DNA from: Acinetobacter colistiniresistens
Lineage (GTDB): Bacteria > Pseudomonadota > Gammaproteobacteria > Pseudomonadales > Moraxellaceae
Assembly (NCBI RefSeq): GCF_000413935.1
Contig: NZ_KE340378.1
Location: forward strand, 92,627-156,626
Reading direction: 5' to 3'
DNA: 64,000 bases
Below the pieces are notes generated by a model. That model had not been told where the DNA came from. It searched no databases and was given only the letters and a program-made list of their open reading frames with translations. This document shows positions 43,376-51,927 of the stretch, piece after piece. Made by a program: the position numbers and the translations under genes. Positions within the stretch are counted from its first letter, which is position 1, and each line of letters starts with the position of its first letter.

Positions 43376-44290
43376 CTATTTATTTTCTGGCCGTTGTTTC
43401 TTCTCAAAGAATTTAAATTTTAATTCGCTGACGAATACGCCAAGAACCACCAATAATCCTCCAAACAAGGCCAATAAGGGTAAACGTTCTCCGGCAATAC
43501 GACCGATTACACCTGCCCAGACCGGTTCACCGGCATAAATAATCGCAGCACGTGTCGGTTCCACCATACGTTGTGCCCAGTTCATCACAAACTGAATTAA
43601 AGCACTAGCTAAGCCGAGTGCCACTGCAATAATCAGCAATCCCCATGAAAAATCAGGAATACTGTGTTCACCAACCAAAGGCATACTGGCAAACGATAAG
43701 CATGAAGCAACTGCCAATTGAATCACCGTGACCCGTCTTAGATTAACTTTCCCGGCAAAATAACCAATCAGAATAATTTCCAGTGCAATCACAAAGGCAC
43801 AGACCAAGGTCAGTGTTTGTCCATAACTAAAGTTAATATTGGAGAAGCCATTGCCGGTTAACAAGACCAAACCGGTAAAGGCCAGTGCCGTGCCGACCCA
43901 AGTCATTACAGAAGGTATTTTTTGGAAAATCACCCACATCAGAATGGGGACTAAGGGGACATACAGCGCCGTTAAAAAAGCCGACTCGCTACTCAGGATG
44001 CTTTGCAGACCGATGGTTTGAGTGCCATAACCAATCGCAATCACAATGCCGATGGCGGTACCTGCCAAGCTCTCTTTTAGGGTTAGGCCACGCATGGATT
44101 TAAGCGAGATCAAGAAAATGGCTAGGGCCGCGACTGCAAAACGACAGCCGACAAAAAACATTGGGCTACTAAAATTCAGCGCATATTGCACCGCTAAAAA
44201 GGTGCCACCCCAAATCAGGGTAATAAAAATAAGTGCGAATTGTGCGGCTTTCGGAGATTGAGATAAAGCGGTCAACGCAGCCATCCTCAT
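43376..44290 (-). CDS. EamA-family (DMT) transporter, 304 aa
   Basis: Ten hydrophobic segments are arranged as two EamA repeats, with the usual FITLIWGGTFLAVQYAL and GEPVWAGVIGRIAGERL near the starts of each half. The protein probably exports a small metabolite. The start is ATG 44290 or ATG 44284; neither has a clear ribosome site, so a leaderless or weakly translated message is possible. It is divergent from an XRE-cupin regulator with two palindromes between the genes. Confidence 0.88.
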   Translation of the reverse strand: MRMAALTALSQSPKAAQFALIFITLIWGGTFLAVQYALNFSSPMFFVGCRFAVAALAIFLISLKSMRGLTLKESLAGTAIGIVIAIGYGTQTIGLQSILSSESAFLTALYVPLVPILMWVIFQKIPSVMTWVGTALAFTGLVLLTGNGFSNINFSYGQTLTLVCAFVIALEIILIGYFAGKVNLRRVTVIQLAVASCLSFASMPLVGEHSIPDFSWGLLIIAVALGLASALIQFVMNWAQRMVEPTRAAIIYAGEPVWAGVIGRIAGERLPLLALFGGLLVVLGVFVSELKFKFFEKKQRPENK

Positions 44291-44297
44291 GAATAAA

Positions 44298-44352
44298 GTG
44301 CAATATATTGCACATATTGCATTGCTTGTTGGTCTTGTGCAATATATTGCGC
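44298..44352. promoter_or_regulatory. Two copies of a GTGCAATATATTGCAC operator
   Basis: GTGCAATATATTGCAC at 44298-44313 is a perfect 16-base palindrome. The second copy, 44337-44352, differs by one base (GTGCAATATATTGCGC). Their centres are 39 bases apart in a 90-base divergent intergenic region. They are the likely binding sites of the XRE-cupin regulator, controlling itself and the EamA exporter. Confidence 0.8.
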
Positions 44353-44380
44353 AGATTTTTTATTTTCATTGTAGGAATGA

Positions 44381-44932
44381 ATGCGCCATTCAGAGACGGT
44401 ATTGCAAGATGTGGGACAGAATATCCGTCTGTTTCGTACCGAACGTCAGCTCAGCCAGCAAGATTTGGCTGATCGAGCAGGCGTCAGTCGCCGTACTATT
44501 GCTGCTTTGGAAACAGGACAGGTCAATATTAGTTTGGCCAAGCTTGATGCGATTGCAACGGCTTTAACGGTCGATTTTAAAAAGCTGGTCAGCCCATCTG
44601 AGCTGAGTGAATCTGCTGTTGTGAATACCTTGGCGTGGCAAGGTCAACAGGCTGAAAGTCAGGCCACGCTGTTGGCTGCAGTACCGACCCAAACACAAGT
44701 CGAATTATGGACATGGTCTCTGGCTGTGGGTGAGGTGTATCAGGCTGAGCCAGATCAAACAGGCTGGCAAGAGTTGATTTATGTGCTGGAGGGTGAATTG
44801 ACGATTTCGTTTGAACATGAAAATCGAGTGCTTCAGGCTGGCGAGTCGATTTTATTTGAAAGCTCTGTCAATTATCGTTATCTCAATCAAGGAAGTAGCA
44901 CCGTTCGTTTTGTCCGAAACGTGATTTATTAA
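44381..44932 (+). CDS. XRE-family regulator with C-terminal cupin, 183 aa
   Basis: The N-terminal HTH (residues about 13-65, LFRTERQLSQQDLADRAGVSRRTIAALETG) is followed by a linker and a cupin (about 105-180, with ELIYVLEGELTISFE and LQAGESILFE). Regulators of this type often sense a small ligand in the cupin. It is divergent from the EamA gene; the palindromes between them support direct control. A strong bidirectional terminator follows. Confidence 0.9.
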   Translation: MRHSETVLQDVGQNIRLFRTERQLSQQDLADRAGVSRRTIAALETGQVNISLAKLDAIATALTVDFKKLVSPSELSESAVVNTLAWQGQQAESQATLLAAVPTQTQVELWTWSLAVGEVYQAEPDQTGWQELIYVLEGELTISFEHENRVLQAGESILFESSVNYRYLNQGSSTVRFVRNVIY

Positions 44933-44938
44933 GTCTAA

Positions 44939-44972
44939 AAACGTGCTTAAGCGGGATGGCTTAAGCACGTTT
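44939..44972. terminator. Bidirectional terminator, XRE-cupin and SulP genes
   Basis: AAACGTGCTTAAGC and GCTTAAGCACGTTT form a perfect 14-pair stem with the loop GGGATG between convergent genes. Confidence 0.9.
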
Positions 44973-44998
44973 AGAGTCTTGAGGCTATTTATGCAAAT

Positions 44999-46456
44999 TT
45001 AGCTTGAGCTGTGATGAGTCCCATATTTATCAATCATGATTGAGCTGGCTTCATTCAGGCCTCGCACACTAACATGCACGCCTTTACGCTGGAATTTATG
45101 CACCACACTGTCGATCATGGCCACTGAAGTGACATCCCAAATATGTGAATGGCTTAAATCAATAATGACTGCTTTCACATCCTCATTGAAATCAAAACTT
45201 TGCATAAACTTTTCGGCGGAGCTAAAGAAAATCTGTCCTTTCAGATCATAAACGCGTGCCTGATTTTCAAAATATCGTTCAACTCGAATATCTTGCTCTA
45301 ATTTATTGGCAAGGAATAACGCCGACAGTAACACGCCTGTGAGCACGCCCAAGGCTAAATTATGAGTTGCAACCACCACAATCACTGTTGCCAGCATCAC
45401 GATATTGCTGCTGATCGGATTGTTGCTAAAACTGCGGATGGATTTCCATTCAAAGGTACTGATTGAGACCATGATCATCACGGCAACCAAGGCAGCCATG
45501 GGAATCACTTTTAACCAGTCACTAATAAACACCACTAAAATTAAAAGGAATATTCCCGCTGAAAAGGTTGATAATCGAGTCAATCCACCTGATTTGACGT
45601 TAATCATCGATTGTCCAATCATGGCACAGCCTGCCATGCCACCCATAAAACCAGAAGCGATATTGGCGATACCTTGACCCTTACATTCTTGGAATTTATC
45701 GCTTGGAGTATCGGTCATTTCATCAATAATCGTCGCCGTCATCATCGACTCAAGTAAACCGACTGCAGCCAAAGCAACAGAATAAGGAAAGATGATTTTT
45801 AAGGTTTCAAAGTTGAGGGGAATATCTGGAATCAAAAATACAGGAAGTGTATCGGGTAAGGACCCCATGTCTCCTACCGTACGAATATCAATGCCGAAGT
45901 AGATGGCGAGCAAAGTCACTGTGATGATGCAGACCAAGGGTGAAGGCAATAATGTTCCGACTTTTGGAATCAGCGGAAAGATATAGATAATGAGTAAGCC
46001 CAACAGTACCAATGCATAGACCTGCCAGGTGACATTGACCAGTTCAGGTAGTTGCGCCATAAAAATTAAAATCGCCAGTGCATTGACGAATCCAATCACC
46101 ACAGATTTGGACACGAAACGCATCAGTTTTGCTAGCTTTAGGTAGCCCGCGATAATTTGTAATACACCCGTGAGCAAGGTGGCAGCCAGCAGATATTGTA
46201 AGCCATGCTCTTTCACCAAACTGGCCATGACCAAAGCCATAGCGCCTGTTGCGGCTGAAATCATGGCGGGGCGGCCACCGACAAAAGCAATCACCACGGC
46301 AATACAGAAGGACGCGTATAAACCGACTTTGGGATCCACCCCTGCGATAATAGAGAAAGCGATAGCTTCTGGAATCAGTGCTAAACCGACAACCAGTCCA
46401 GCCAAAATATCCGCACGGATATTGGAGAACCATTGTGCTCGAATATTGGAAAACAT
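44999..46456 (-). CDS. SulP-family anion transporter with STAS domain, 485 aa
   Basis: The N-terminus has the SulP core ([27 protein letters not shown]), followed by 10-14 hydrophobic segments and a C-terminal STAS domain ([20 protein letters not shown], then [20 protein letters not shown]). Family members carry sulfate, bicarbonate or dicarboxylates. The organosulfur genes 2-5 kb away fit sulfate, but bicarbonate is equally possible. A perfect inverted repeat sits 34 bases upstream of the start. Confidence 0.9.
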   Translation of the reverse strand: MFSNIRAQWFSNIRADILAGLVVGLALIPEAIAFSIIAGVDPKVGLYASFCIAVVIAFVGGRPAMISAATGAMALVMASLVKEHGLQYLLAATLLTGVLQIIAGYLKLAKLMRFVSKSVVIGFVNALAILIFMAQLPELVNVTWQVYALVLLGLLIIYIFPLIPKVGTLLPSPLVCIITVTLLAIYFGIDIRTVGDMGSLPDTLPVFLIPDIPLNFETLKIIFPYSVALAAVGLLESMMTATIIDEMTDTPSDKFQECKGQGIANIASGFMGGMAGCAMIGQSMINVKSGGLTRLSTFSAGIFLLILVVFISDWLKVIPMAALVAVMIMVSISTFEWKSIRSFSNNPISSNIVMLATVIVVVATHNLALGVLTGVLLSALFLANKLEQDIRVERYFENQARVYDLKGQIFFSSAEKFMQSFDFNEDVKAVIIDLSHSHIWDVTSVAMIDSVVHKFQRKGVHVSVRGLNEASSIMIDKYGTHHSSS

Positions 46457-46489
46457 AGAAATAGCCTATTTTTTAGGAATTTTTAAAGG

Positions 46490-46533
46490 CTAGTGATGTG
46501 ATATACAGACACACAACTACACCACATCACTAG
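46490..46533. promoter_or_regulatory. 11-bp perfect inverted repeat upstream of the SulP gene
   Basis: CTAGTGATGTG (46490-46500) and CACATCACTAG (46523-46533) are separated by 22 bases, and AGTGATG recurs just after. With centres about three helical turns apart this could be an operator, or the stem of a leader hairpin in the minus-strand message. Confidence 0.55.
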
Positions 46534-46684
46534 ACAGTGATGAGTCAATACATAGGGCATGTAAAAACTTAAGGTGGCGTAAGCATCATGTGAGAAGAGA
46601 GGAACTTGAATTGAACTGGGGCAAGCATAGCACCCAAGTTGATAAAGCTCTAGCGATTGTTACAATAACTAGAGCTTGAAATGA

Positions 46685-47416
46685 TTAGAGTGATTGTTGG
46701 TCTAACAATAATTGTGCTTCACGAAGACTTAAAGTGCCTTCATAAATGGCACGACCTGTAATCGCACCCAAAATTCCTTTTTTGTCTTTTAGATTGCGTA
46801 CATCATCCAAATTGGTGACACCGCCAGAAGCAATCACAGGCAGACCTGAATAGTTGGCCAAGTTCACGGTCTGCTCGACGTTGACACCTTGCATCATGCC
46901 ATCACGTGCAATATCGGTATATACAATACTCGATACGCCAGCATCAGCAAAACGTTTGGCAAGGTCAGTGGCTTTTACATCAGTGACATTGGCCCAACCA
47001 TCGGTTGCCACCATGCCATTGATGGCATCAATACCGACAATGATATGACCCGCGAAGCGTTTACATGCTTGGTCAACAAAGTCAGGCTCTTTCACTGCTT
47101 TGGTTCCGATAATCACAAAAGAAACGCCAGCTTCCAAATAGTGTTCGATGGTTTCAAGCGAACGAATACCACCCCCAATCTGAATTGGAAGTTCAGGTTG
47201 TGCACGCGCAATCGCTTCAACTACGGGTTTATGAATGGGCGTACCTGCGAAAGCACCATTTAAATCGACTAAATGTAAACGACGTGCGCCTTCATCCACC
47301 CAATGCTGTGCAGTTGCCACAGGGTCTTCAGAGAAAACGGTATCGTCTTCCATACGTCCTTGCTTCAAACGGACACATTTACCATCTTTCAGGTCAATTG
47401 CTGGGATGATTAGCAT
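46685..47416 (-). CDS. hisA: ProFAR isomerase HisA, 243 aa
   Basis: This (beta/alpha)8 isomerase catalyses the fourth step of histidine synthesis. The N-terminus [20 protein letters not shown] holds the catalytic Asp8, and [12 protein letters not shown] holds the second aspartate. The start at 47416 has AAGGAG eight bases upstream; a longer frame to 47479 is rejected. It lies 66 bases after the exonuclease gene on the same strand. Confidence 0.96.
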   Translation of the reverse strand: MLIIPAIDLKDGKCVRLKQGRMEDDTVFSEDPVATAQHWVDEGARRLHLVDLNGAFAGTPIHKPVVEAIARAQPELPIQIGGGIRSLETIEHYLEAGVSFVIIGTKAVKEPDFVDQACKRFAGHIIVGIDAINGMVATDGWANVTDVKATDLAKRFADAGVSSIVYTDIARDGMMQGVNVEQTVNLANYSGLPVIASGGVTNLDDVRNLKDKKGILGAITGRAIYEGTLSLREAQLLLDQQSL

Positions 47417-47482
47417 GCTTTCGCTCCTTGCGTCATCATAGAGTTTAAATTGGCTACATATTAGCAAAGTATTGATCAATCG

Positions 47483-48169
47483 CTAAGCCTTGTCTGCTGA
47501 ACCCTCCAGTATTTTCATGATTTGTTGTAGTAATTGAGGTGTCAGCAATTGTTGCTGATACAGTTGTTCAAAGCACAGTAGCGCAGCATAGGCATCTGCA
47601 GCGGCATAATGGATTTGTTGCGGACTGAGATTTTTAACAGACCAGTTTGAAGTGCTGACCTTTTTGCTTTTGGCAAAATAACGCTGAAAAAGTAGAGCAA
47701 CCGCCGTTTGGGTACCGACCTGACTGCGATAACCAAAACTGCCAAAGCTTTTGGACAGATCAATCATGGCATTGGAGCTGATGCCTTTAGCACGAAAGAT
47801 ATGGGTGTCATTTTTTAGTCCAAAACCAACTTTGAGTTGTTGTTCATTTTCGAGAATGGGACGAAGAAAATCCAAAATTTCAGCACTAACCTGAAACAAA
47901 TAAGCTTTATGCGGTGTCGCAAGCTGGATCAGGTGGGGGCCTGTCGATTGCTCACCGACTTTAAAGGTGGGTTTAGACTCGGTGTCGAAACCAAAGATCT
48001 GGATGGCATCGAGTTCAGCTTGCAGTGCCAGACATTGCTCAAGGGTTTGGATGACTAGAATGTTGTCAGTGGCGAGGTTTGGAAATACAGGCAAAGTCCG
48101 GATGTATTCTTTGGTTATAGGGAGGGGGAGGTGTTGGGGGGTATCCATCTGTATTAAAACCCAAGTCAT
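47483..48169 (-). CDS. 3'-5' exonuclease, RNase D/DEDDy type, 228 aa
   Basis: Exo motifs are visible: ExoI FGFDTESKP, ExoII VGFGLKNDTHIF and ExoIII-like HYAAADAYAALLCFEQL with the DEDDy tyrosine. There is no HRDC domain, so it is shorter than RNase D. The start is ATG 48169 or ATG 48148; neither has a clear ribosome site. It sits between hisA and the DUF805 gene on the same strand, probably by chance rather than function. Confidence 0.85.
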   Translation of the reverse strand: MTWVLIQMDTPQHLPLPITKEYIRTLPVFPNLATDNILVIQTLEQCLALQAELDAIQIFGFDTESKPTFKVGEQSTGPHLIQLATPHKAYLFQVSAEILDFLRPILENEQQLKVGFGLKNDTHIFRAKGISSNAMIDLSKSFGSFGYRSQVGTQTAVALLFQRYFAKSKKVSTSNWSVKNLSPQQIHYAAADAYAALLCFEQLYQQQLLTPQLLQQIMKILEGSADKA

Positions 48170-48201
48170 TTATTTGAGCTTAAACGGTTTTATCCAAATG
48201 T

Positions 48202-48229
48202 AAAAGCCAAGTGATAACACTTGGCTTTT
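48202..48229. terminator. Terminator between DUF805 and exonuclease genes
   Basis: AAAAGCCAAGTG and CACTTGGCTTTT pair around ATAA; the stem serves both strands and ends the leftward DUF805 transcript. Confidence 0.85.
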
Positions 48230-48244
48230 TGTCCTGCGAAATAT

Positions 48245-48778
48245 TTATTCGGCATAAGGATGTTGTTGTTCAAATTGCAGTTGCTGACTTTTCTGGATGT
48301 AACTTTGGTAAGCAGGAATGGCAGTCGCCGCGAGAATTAACATACTAATTGGGATCAGGATGATGTAGATCCAGGCTAAAACTTTTTCCCAACCCTGTGT
48401 AATACGGGGAGCGCCATAATTATTTGTATTCTCATCTCCTTTTGCACAACTTAAATAAATAAAAAACAAGAAATTCACCAGTGGAATCAGCATTAAAAGT
48501 GATAACCATCCTGTTTGATTTCGATCATGTAGGCGACGGATAGAGAAAATAAAACTGTAGTAGAGGACGGCGATATAAATAATGATAAAAACGCCACCTA
48601 AGAGGTAGACCAAAATACCCGTAGAAGAATTACTAAATGCAGGCATGAAGATCGCAGCAATAATACCAAGGACCAACATGGAAAGTCCCAGGAGCATATT
48701 CCAGCCTAAATAAGAGAGTCTGCCAAAACGCCCATTTGCGCTAAAACCTGAATCATTTGCTTGAAAATTAGCGGTCAT
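48245..48778 (-). CDS. DUF805 membrane protein, 177 aa
   Basis: The protein has GRFGRLSYLGWNMLLGLSML, then SIRRLHDRNQTGWLSLLMLIPLVNFLF, the two DUF805 signatures, and four hydrophobic segments. The function is unknown. A fifth segment near the C-terminus (about residues 133-150) resembles a pilin-like helix. It is transcribed alone: terminators lie on both sides. Confidence 0.87.
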   Translation of the reverse strand: MTANFQANDSGFSANGRFGRLSYLGWNMLLGLSMLVLGIIAAIFMPAFSNSSTGILVYLLGGVFIIIYIAVLYYSFIFSIRRLHDRNQTGWLSLLMLIPLVNFLFFIYLSCAKGDENTNNYGAPRITQGWEKVLAWIYIILIPISMLILAATAIPAYQSYIQKSQQLQFEQQHPYAE

Positions 48779-48893
48779 TTTAAGTTCCTATATTGATTAA
48801 TTTTTTAAGGATACGCTGTTTGGTTTTTATTCAAATCGCTTGCATGATAAGCAAAATAGTATTGAAAATAAATAGAAAAGAAGAATTAAAAAA

Positions 48894-48921
48894 AATCAAG
48901 CCAATATTGATTGGCTTGATT
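48894..48921. terminator. Terminator downstream of hisH
   Basis: AATCAAGCCAAT and ATTGGCTTGATT pair around a four-base loop between hisH and the DUF805 gene, with A and T runs on both sides. Confidence 0.8.
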
Positions 48922-48953
48922 TTGGATCGATGGTTTTGGGTTCTAGTGGAAAG

Positions 48954-49571
48954 TTAAATCTTCCATTCCACAAAATTCTTTAACAACTGCAAACCAGCGG
49001 TATGACTTTTTTCAGGATGGAACTGGGTCGCGAACAAATTGTCTTTGTGAATCGCGGTGCAGAAATTTAGGCCATAATCGCAAGTTGCAGCGGTAACAGC
49101 TACATCTTTAGGCTCGACATAATAGCTGTGCACAAAATAGAAACGCGCATCTTGCTCAATGTTATTCCACATCGGATGACTTGGATCAAGTTGATGCACT
49201 TGATTCCAGCCCATGTGCGGTACTTTTAAATTGGGGATTTCAGGAAAGTGTTTCACTACGCCATCAAAAATACCCAATGCAGCCACACCGCCATTTTCTT
49301 CCGAACTTTGCAGGAGGGCTTGCATACCGACACAGATCGCGAGAACGGGTTTATTGAACGCAGCCTGACGGACCACCTCATCAATCCCAGCTTCATGCAT
49401 GCCTTGCATGCAGTCACGCATCGCCCCTACACCTGGGAAGACAATTTTATCGGCTTTGGCAATCAGTTTGGGATCATTGGTCACATCAACTGTCGCACCA
49501 ACATGCTCTAGCGCTTTCGCCGCAGAGTGTAAGTTACCCATGCCGTAATCAAGTAAAGCAATACGGGTCAT
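48954..49571 (-). CDS. hisH: Imidazole glycerol phosphate synthase glutaminase subunit HisH, 205 aa
   Basis: This is a class I glutamine amidotransferase. The nucleophilic cysteine is in [11 protein letters not shown], and the His-Glu pair is in [25 protein letters not shown] and PHMGWNQV are HisH-specific. The start codon overlaps the end of hisB (the two meet at 49571), so they are translationally coupled. It supplies ammonia to HisF, encoded 12 kb away. Confidence 0.96.
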   Translation of the reverse strand: MTRIALLDYGMGNLHSAAKALEHVGATVDVTNDPKLIAKADKIVFPGVGAMRDCMQGMHEAGIDEVVRQAAFNKPVLAICVGMQALLQSSEENGGVAALGIFDGVVKHFPEIPNLKVPHMGWNQVHQLDPSHPMWNNIEQDARFYFVHSYYVEPKDVAVTAATCDYGLNFCTAIHKDNLFATQFHPEKSHTAGLQLLKNFVEWKI

Positions 49572-50164
49572 TACAAACTACCTTTGGTTGAAGCAATTGT
49601 GTTTTCTGCGCGTGGATCAATTTCACAGGCCATACGTAATGCACGTGCCAAGGCTTTAAATACACTTTCAATCTGATGGTGACTGTTTTTGCCTTTCAGG
49701 TTATCAATATGCAGTGTCATCAGTGCATGATTGACAAAGCCCTGGAAGAACTCTGAGAATAAATCGACATCAAAAGTACCGATACGGGCACGCGTATATG
49801 GAATATCCATAAACAAACCCGGACGACCAGATAGATCAACCACGACACGAGACAATGCTTCATCTAATGGTGCATAGAAATGACCATAGCGACGTAAGCC
49901 TTTTTTATCGCCGAGTGCTTGCGCAAAGGCTTGTCCCAAGGTGATTCCACAATCTTCAACGGTATGGTGGTCATCAATTTCCAGATCGCCATCACAATGA
50001 ATATCGATATCAAATAGACCATGGCGCTTGATTTGATCAATCATATGGTCTAAAAATGGAACTCCAGTGTTGAGTGTGCCTTGACCAGTACCATCGAGAT
50101 TGAGACGAACTCGAATTTTTGTTTCGTTGGTATTTCTTACCACTTCACTGATACGTTGCGTCAT
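49571..50164 (-). CDS. hisB: Imidazoleglycerol-phosphate dehydratase HisB, 197 aa
   Basis: The monofunctional enzyme has two repeated [12 protein letters not shown] metal sites ([11 protein letters not shown] and [12 protein letters not shown]). ATG 50164 has GAGGAA at good spacing; a TTG 15 bases upstream is rejected. It heads the hisB-hisH pair. Confidence 0.96.
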   Translation of the reverse strand: MTQRISEVVRNTNETKIRVRLNLDGTGQGTLNTGVPFLDHMIDQIKRHGLFDIDIHCDGDLEIDDHHTVEDCGITLGQAFAQALGDKKGLRRYGHFYAPLDEALSRVVVDLSGRPGLFMDIPYTRARIGTFDVDLFSEFFQGFVNHALMTLHIDNLKGKNSHHQIESVFKALARALRMACEIDPRAENTIASTKGSL

Positions 50165-50268
50165 GGACACGTTCCTCAAAAAACGTCAAAAATGATTGAA
50201 TTAAAAACCGATAGTTTCGCTGTGACGAAAAAGTGACAGCATCATAGTTTGCTCAGGAGGGTTAATCA

Positions 50269-50646
50269 ATGCCTATTACCGTACATGCTTACAGTTCTCT
50301 GGAAGATTCAGGGATTCGTACTCAGCTAGAGCGACTTTACGATACCAGCCCAGAGTTTGGCGATGGGCAAGATGCAATGGAACAACTTGAACAAAATCTA
50401 CAGCAATATACCACAGTTTATACTGCTGAATTTAACACCAAAATTATAGGTGCAATTTGGGCAACAGGACAAGGTGAAAGCCGTGTTTTGGAATATATTG
50501 TGGTACATCCTGCCAATCGCGGGCGTGGGGTGGCAGAACGCTTGGTTGAAGAAGTATGCCGTATGGAAGAAGAGCAAGGGGTTAAACAGTTTGAACCAGG
50601 TTGTGGGGCCATCCATCGCTGTTTATCGCATATTGGCAAAATCTAA
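50269..50646 (+). CDS. GNAT acetyltransferase, PanZ-like, 125 aa
   Basis: A GNAT core is visible (VLEYIVVHPANRGRGVAERLVEEVC, the acetyl-CoA loop RGRGVA). The size and a Gly-rich C-terminus after the core resemble the PanZ/PanM group that assists maturation of aspartate decarboxylase. I am surer of GNAT than of PanZ. A good site (AGGAGGGT) precedes the ATG. It is divergent from hisB. Confidence 0.72.
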   Translation: MPITVHAYSSLEDSGIRTQLERLYDTSPEFGDGQDAMEQLEQNLQQYTTVYTAEFNTKIIGAIWATGQGESRVLEYIVVHPANRGRGVAERLVEEVCRMEEEQGVKQFEPGCGAIHRCLSHIGKI

Positions 50647-50755
50647 GCCTTATAGGGTATTACTTGCTCCTTTGCAGTAAAATTAAGCATTTAAGAGAAA
50701 AACCCACAAATTTGCTTGACGGGCTTAGACAAACATTGTTTAATACGCCCACTTT

Positions 50756-50831
50756 GGCGTGATAGCTCAGTAGGTAGAGCAACGGATTGAAAATCCGTGT
50801 GTCCCCAGTTCGATCCTGGGTCTCGCCACCA
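50756..50831 (+). tRNA. tRNA-Phe (anticodon GAA), copy 1
   Basis: The 76 bases include CCA, with anticodon loop TTGAAAA and T-loop TTCGATC. The acceptor GGCGTGA against TCTCGCC leaves a T-T mismatch at the fifth pair. The copy at 50972 is identical. Confidence 0.97.
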
Positions 50832-50846
50832 TAAATTTGTATTTTC

Positions 50847-50876
50847 AATCCCTGATCCCATCAGGGATTTTTTTTG
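50847..50876 (+). terminator. Terminator after the first tRNA-Phe
   Basis: AATCCCTGA and TCAGGGATT pair with a short loop, followed by a run of T residues. Confidence 0.85.
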
Positions 50877-50971
50877 CCTTAAAATTGATTGCGTGAAAAA
50901 TGTGCATTCAAATCAAAAGCTCATGATAATTATTGACTATTCAGCTGAGATACGGCTTAATACACCCCATC

Positions 50972-51047
50972 GGCGTGATAGCTCAGTAGGTAGAGCAACG
51001 GATTGAAAATCCGTGTGTCCCCAGTTCGATCCTGGGTCTCGCCACCA
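50972..51047 (+). tRNA. tRNA-Phe (anticodon GAA), copy 2
   Basis: It is identical over all 76 bases to the copy at 50756, including the T-T mismatch in the acceptor stem. The flanks differ apart from a few bases before the 5' end, so the copies are separately transcribed or processed. Confidence 0.97.
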
Positions 51048-51052
51048 TATTC

Positions 51053-51086
51053 AAAAAGCCTCAAACGAAAGTTTGGGGCTTTTTTT
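51053..51086 (+). terminator. Terminator after the second tRNA-Phe
   Basis: AAAAAGCCTCAAAC pairs with GTTTGGGGCTTTTT (one G-T pair) around GAAA, followed by more T residues. Confidence 0.88.
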
Positions 51087-51142
51087 ATGTCAAAAAAAAT
51101 TTGCTATAGTGAATCAAAGTCAACACTTAAGAATAAATCATC

Positions 51143-51880
51143 ATGAAAGACTTATTTTCTGAGCGGAGTGAACTTTATCAACAGGCACGTCCAAGTTATC
51201 CGCAATCGATGATTGAGGCGGTGCTACTGCAGGTGAAAACACGGGCACGAGCGTGGGATTGCGGTGCAGGCTCGGGCCAGTTAACCCAACTGATCGCACC
51301 CTATTTTCAGCAAGTGATTGCAACTGACTTAAGTCAGAATCAACTTGATCAGGCTCCAGCACTACCCAATGTGCAGTATTTACAACAAGCCGCAGAACAC
51401 AGCGCTTTCCCTGAGCGATATTTTGATTTGATCACTGTCGCACAGGCGATTCACTGGTTTGATTTTGAAAAATTCTATGCAGAAGTTAAGCGAACACTGA
51501 AAGCAGATGGTCTTTTTGCAGTGATTGGTTATGGCTTAATCCAGTTAGATGATACCGATCTAAATCAGCGAATTGATCAGCTCTATCATCATACTTTAAA
51601 GGGCTTTTGGGATGTGGAGCGGCGTTATATTGATGAATGTTATCAAACGATTCCATTTCCCTTTGAAGAGATCAGCATGCCGCAGTTCCAGATCGAGTTA
51701 AGCTGGACTGGGCCGCAGTTGTGGGATTATTTAAATACCTGGTCTGCGGTAAAGCATTACCAAGATCAACAGCATGAGAGCCCATTGCTGAGCTTACAGG
51801 GGCTGTTACAGCAACAGCAACCAATTCGAGTCACCTTTCCAATTTTGCTCAGAGTCGGGCGCCTAACTACTTCAGGATAG
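51143..51880 (+). CDS. Class I SAM-dependent methyltransferase, 245 aa
   Basis: Motif I is AWDCGAGSGQLTQLIA, followed by VIATDLSQNQLDQA (acidic residue binding the ribose) and LITVAQAIHWFDF. The last is typical of the group with the AIHWFD motif, related to trans-aconitate and other small-molecule methyltransferases. The substrate is unknown. It is a single gene with a terminator downstream. Confidence 0.88.
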   Translation: MKDLFSERSELYQQARPSYPQSMIEAVLLQVKTRARAWDCGAGSGQLTQLIAPYFQQVIATDLSQNQLDQAPALPNVQYLQQAAEHSAFPERYFDLITVAQAIHWFDFEKFYAEVKRTLKADGLFAVIGYGLIQLDDTDLNQRIDQLYHHTLKGFWDVERRYIDECYQTIPFPFEEISMPQFQIELSWTGPQLWDYLNTWSAVKHYQDQQHESPLLSLQGLLQQQQPIRVTFPILLRVGRLTTSG

Positions 51881-51888
51881 GAAAATAA

Positions 51889-51912
51889 AAAAGCATGCCG
51901 AAGCATGCTTTT
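51889..51912. terminator. Bidirectional terminator, methyltransferase and CoA-transferase genes
   Basis: AAAAGCATGC and GCATGCTTTT pair around CGAA between two convergent genes. Confidence 0.9.
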
Positions 51913-51927
51913 CATGAAGAGAGGGGG

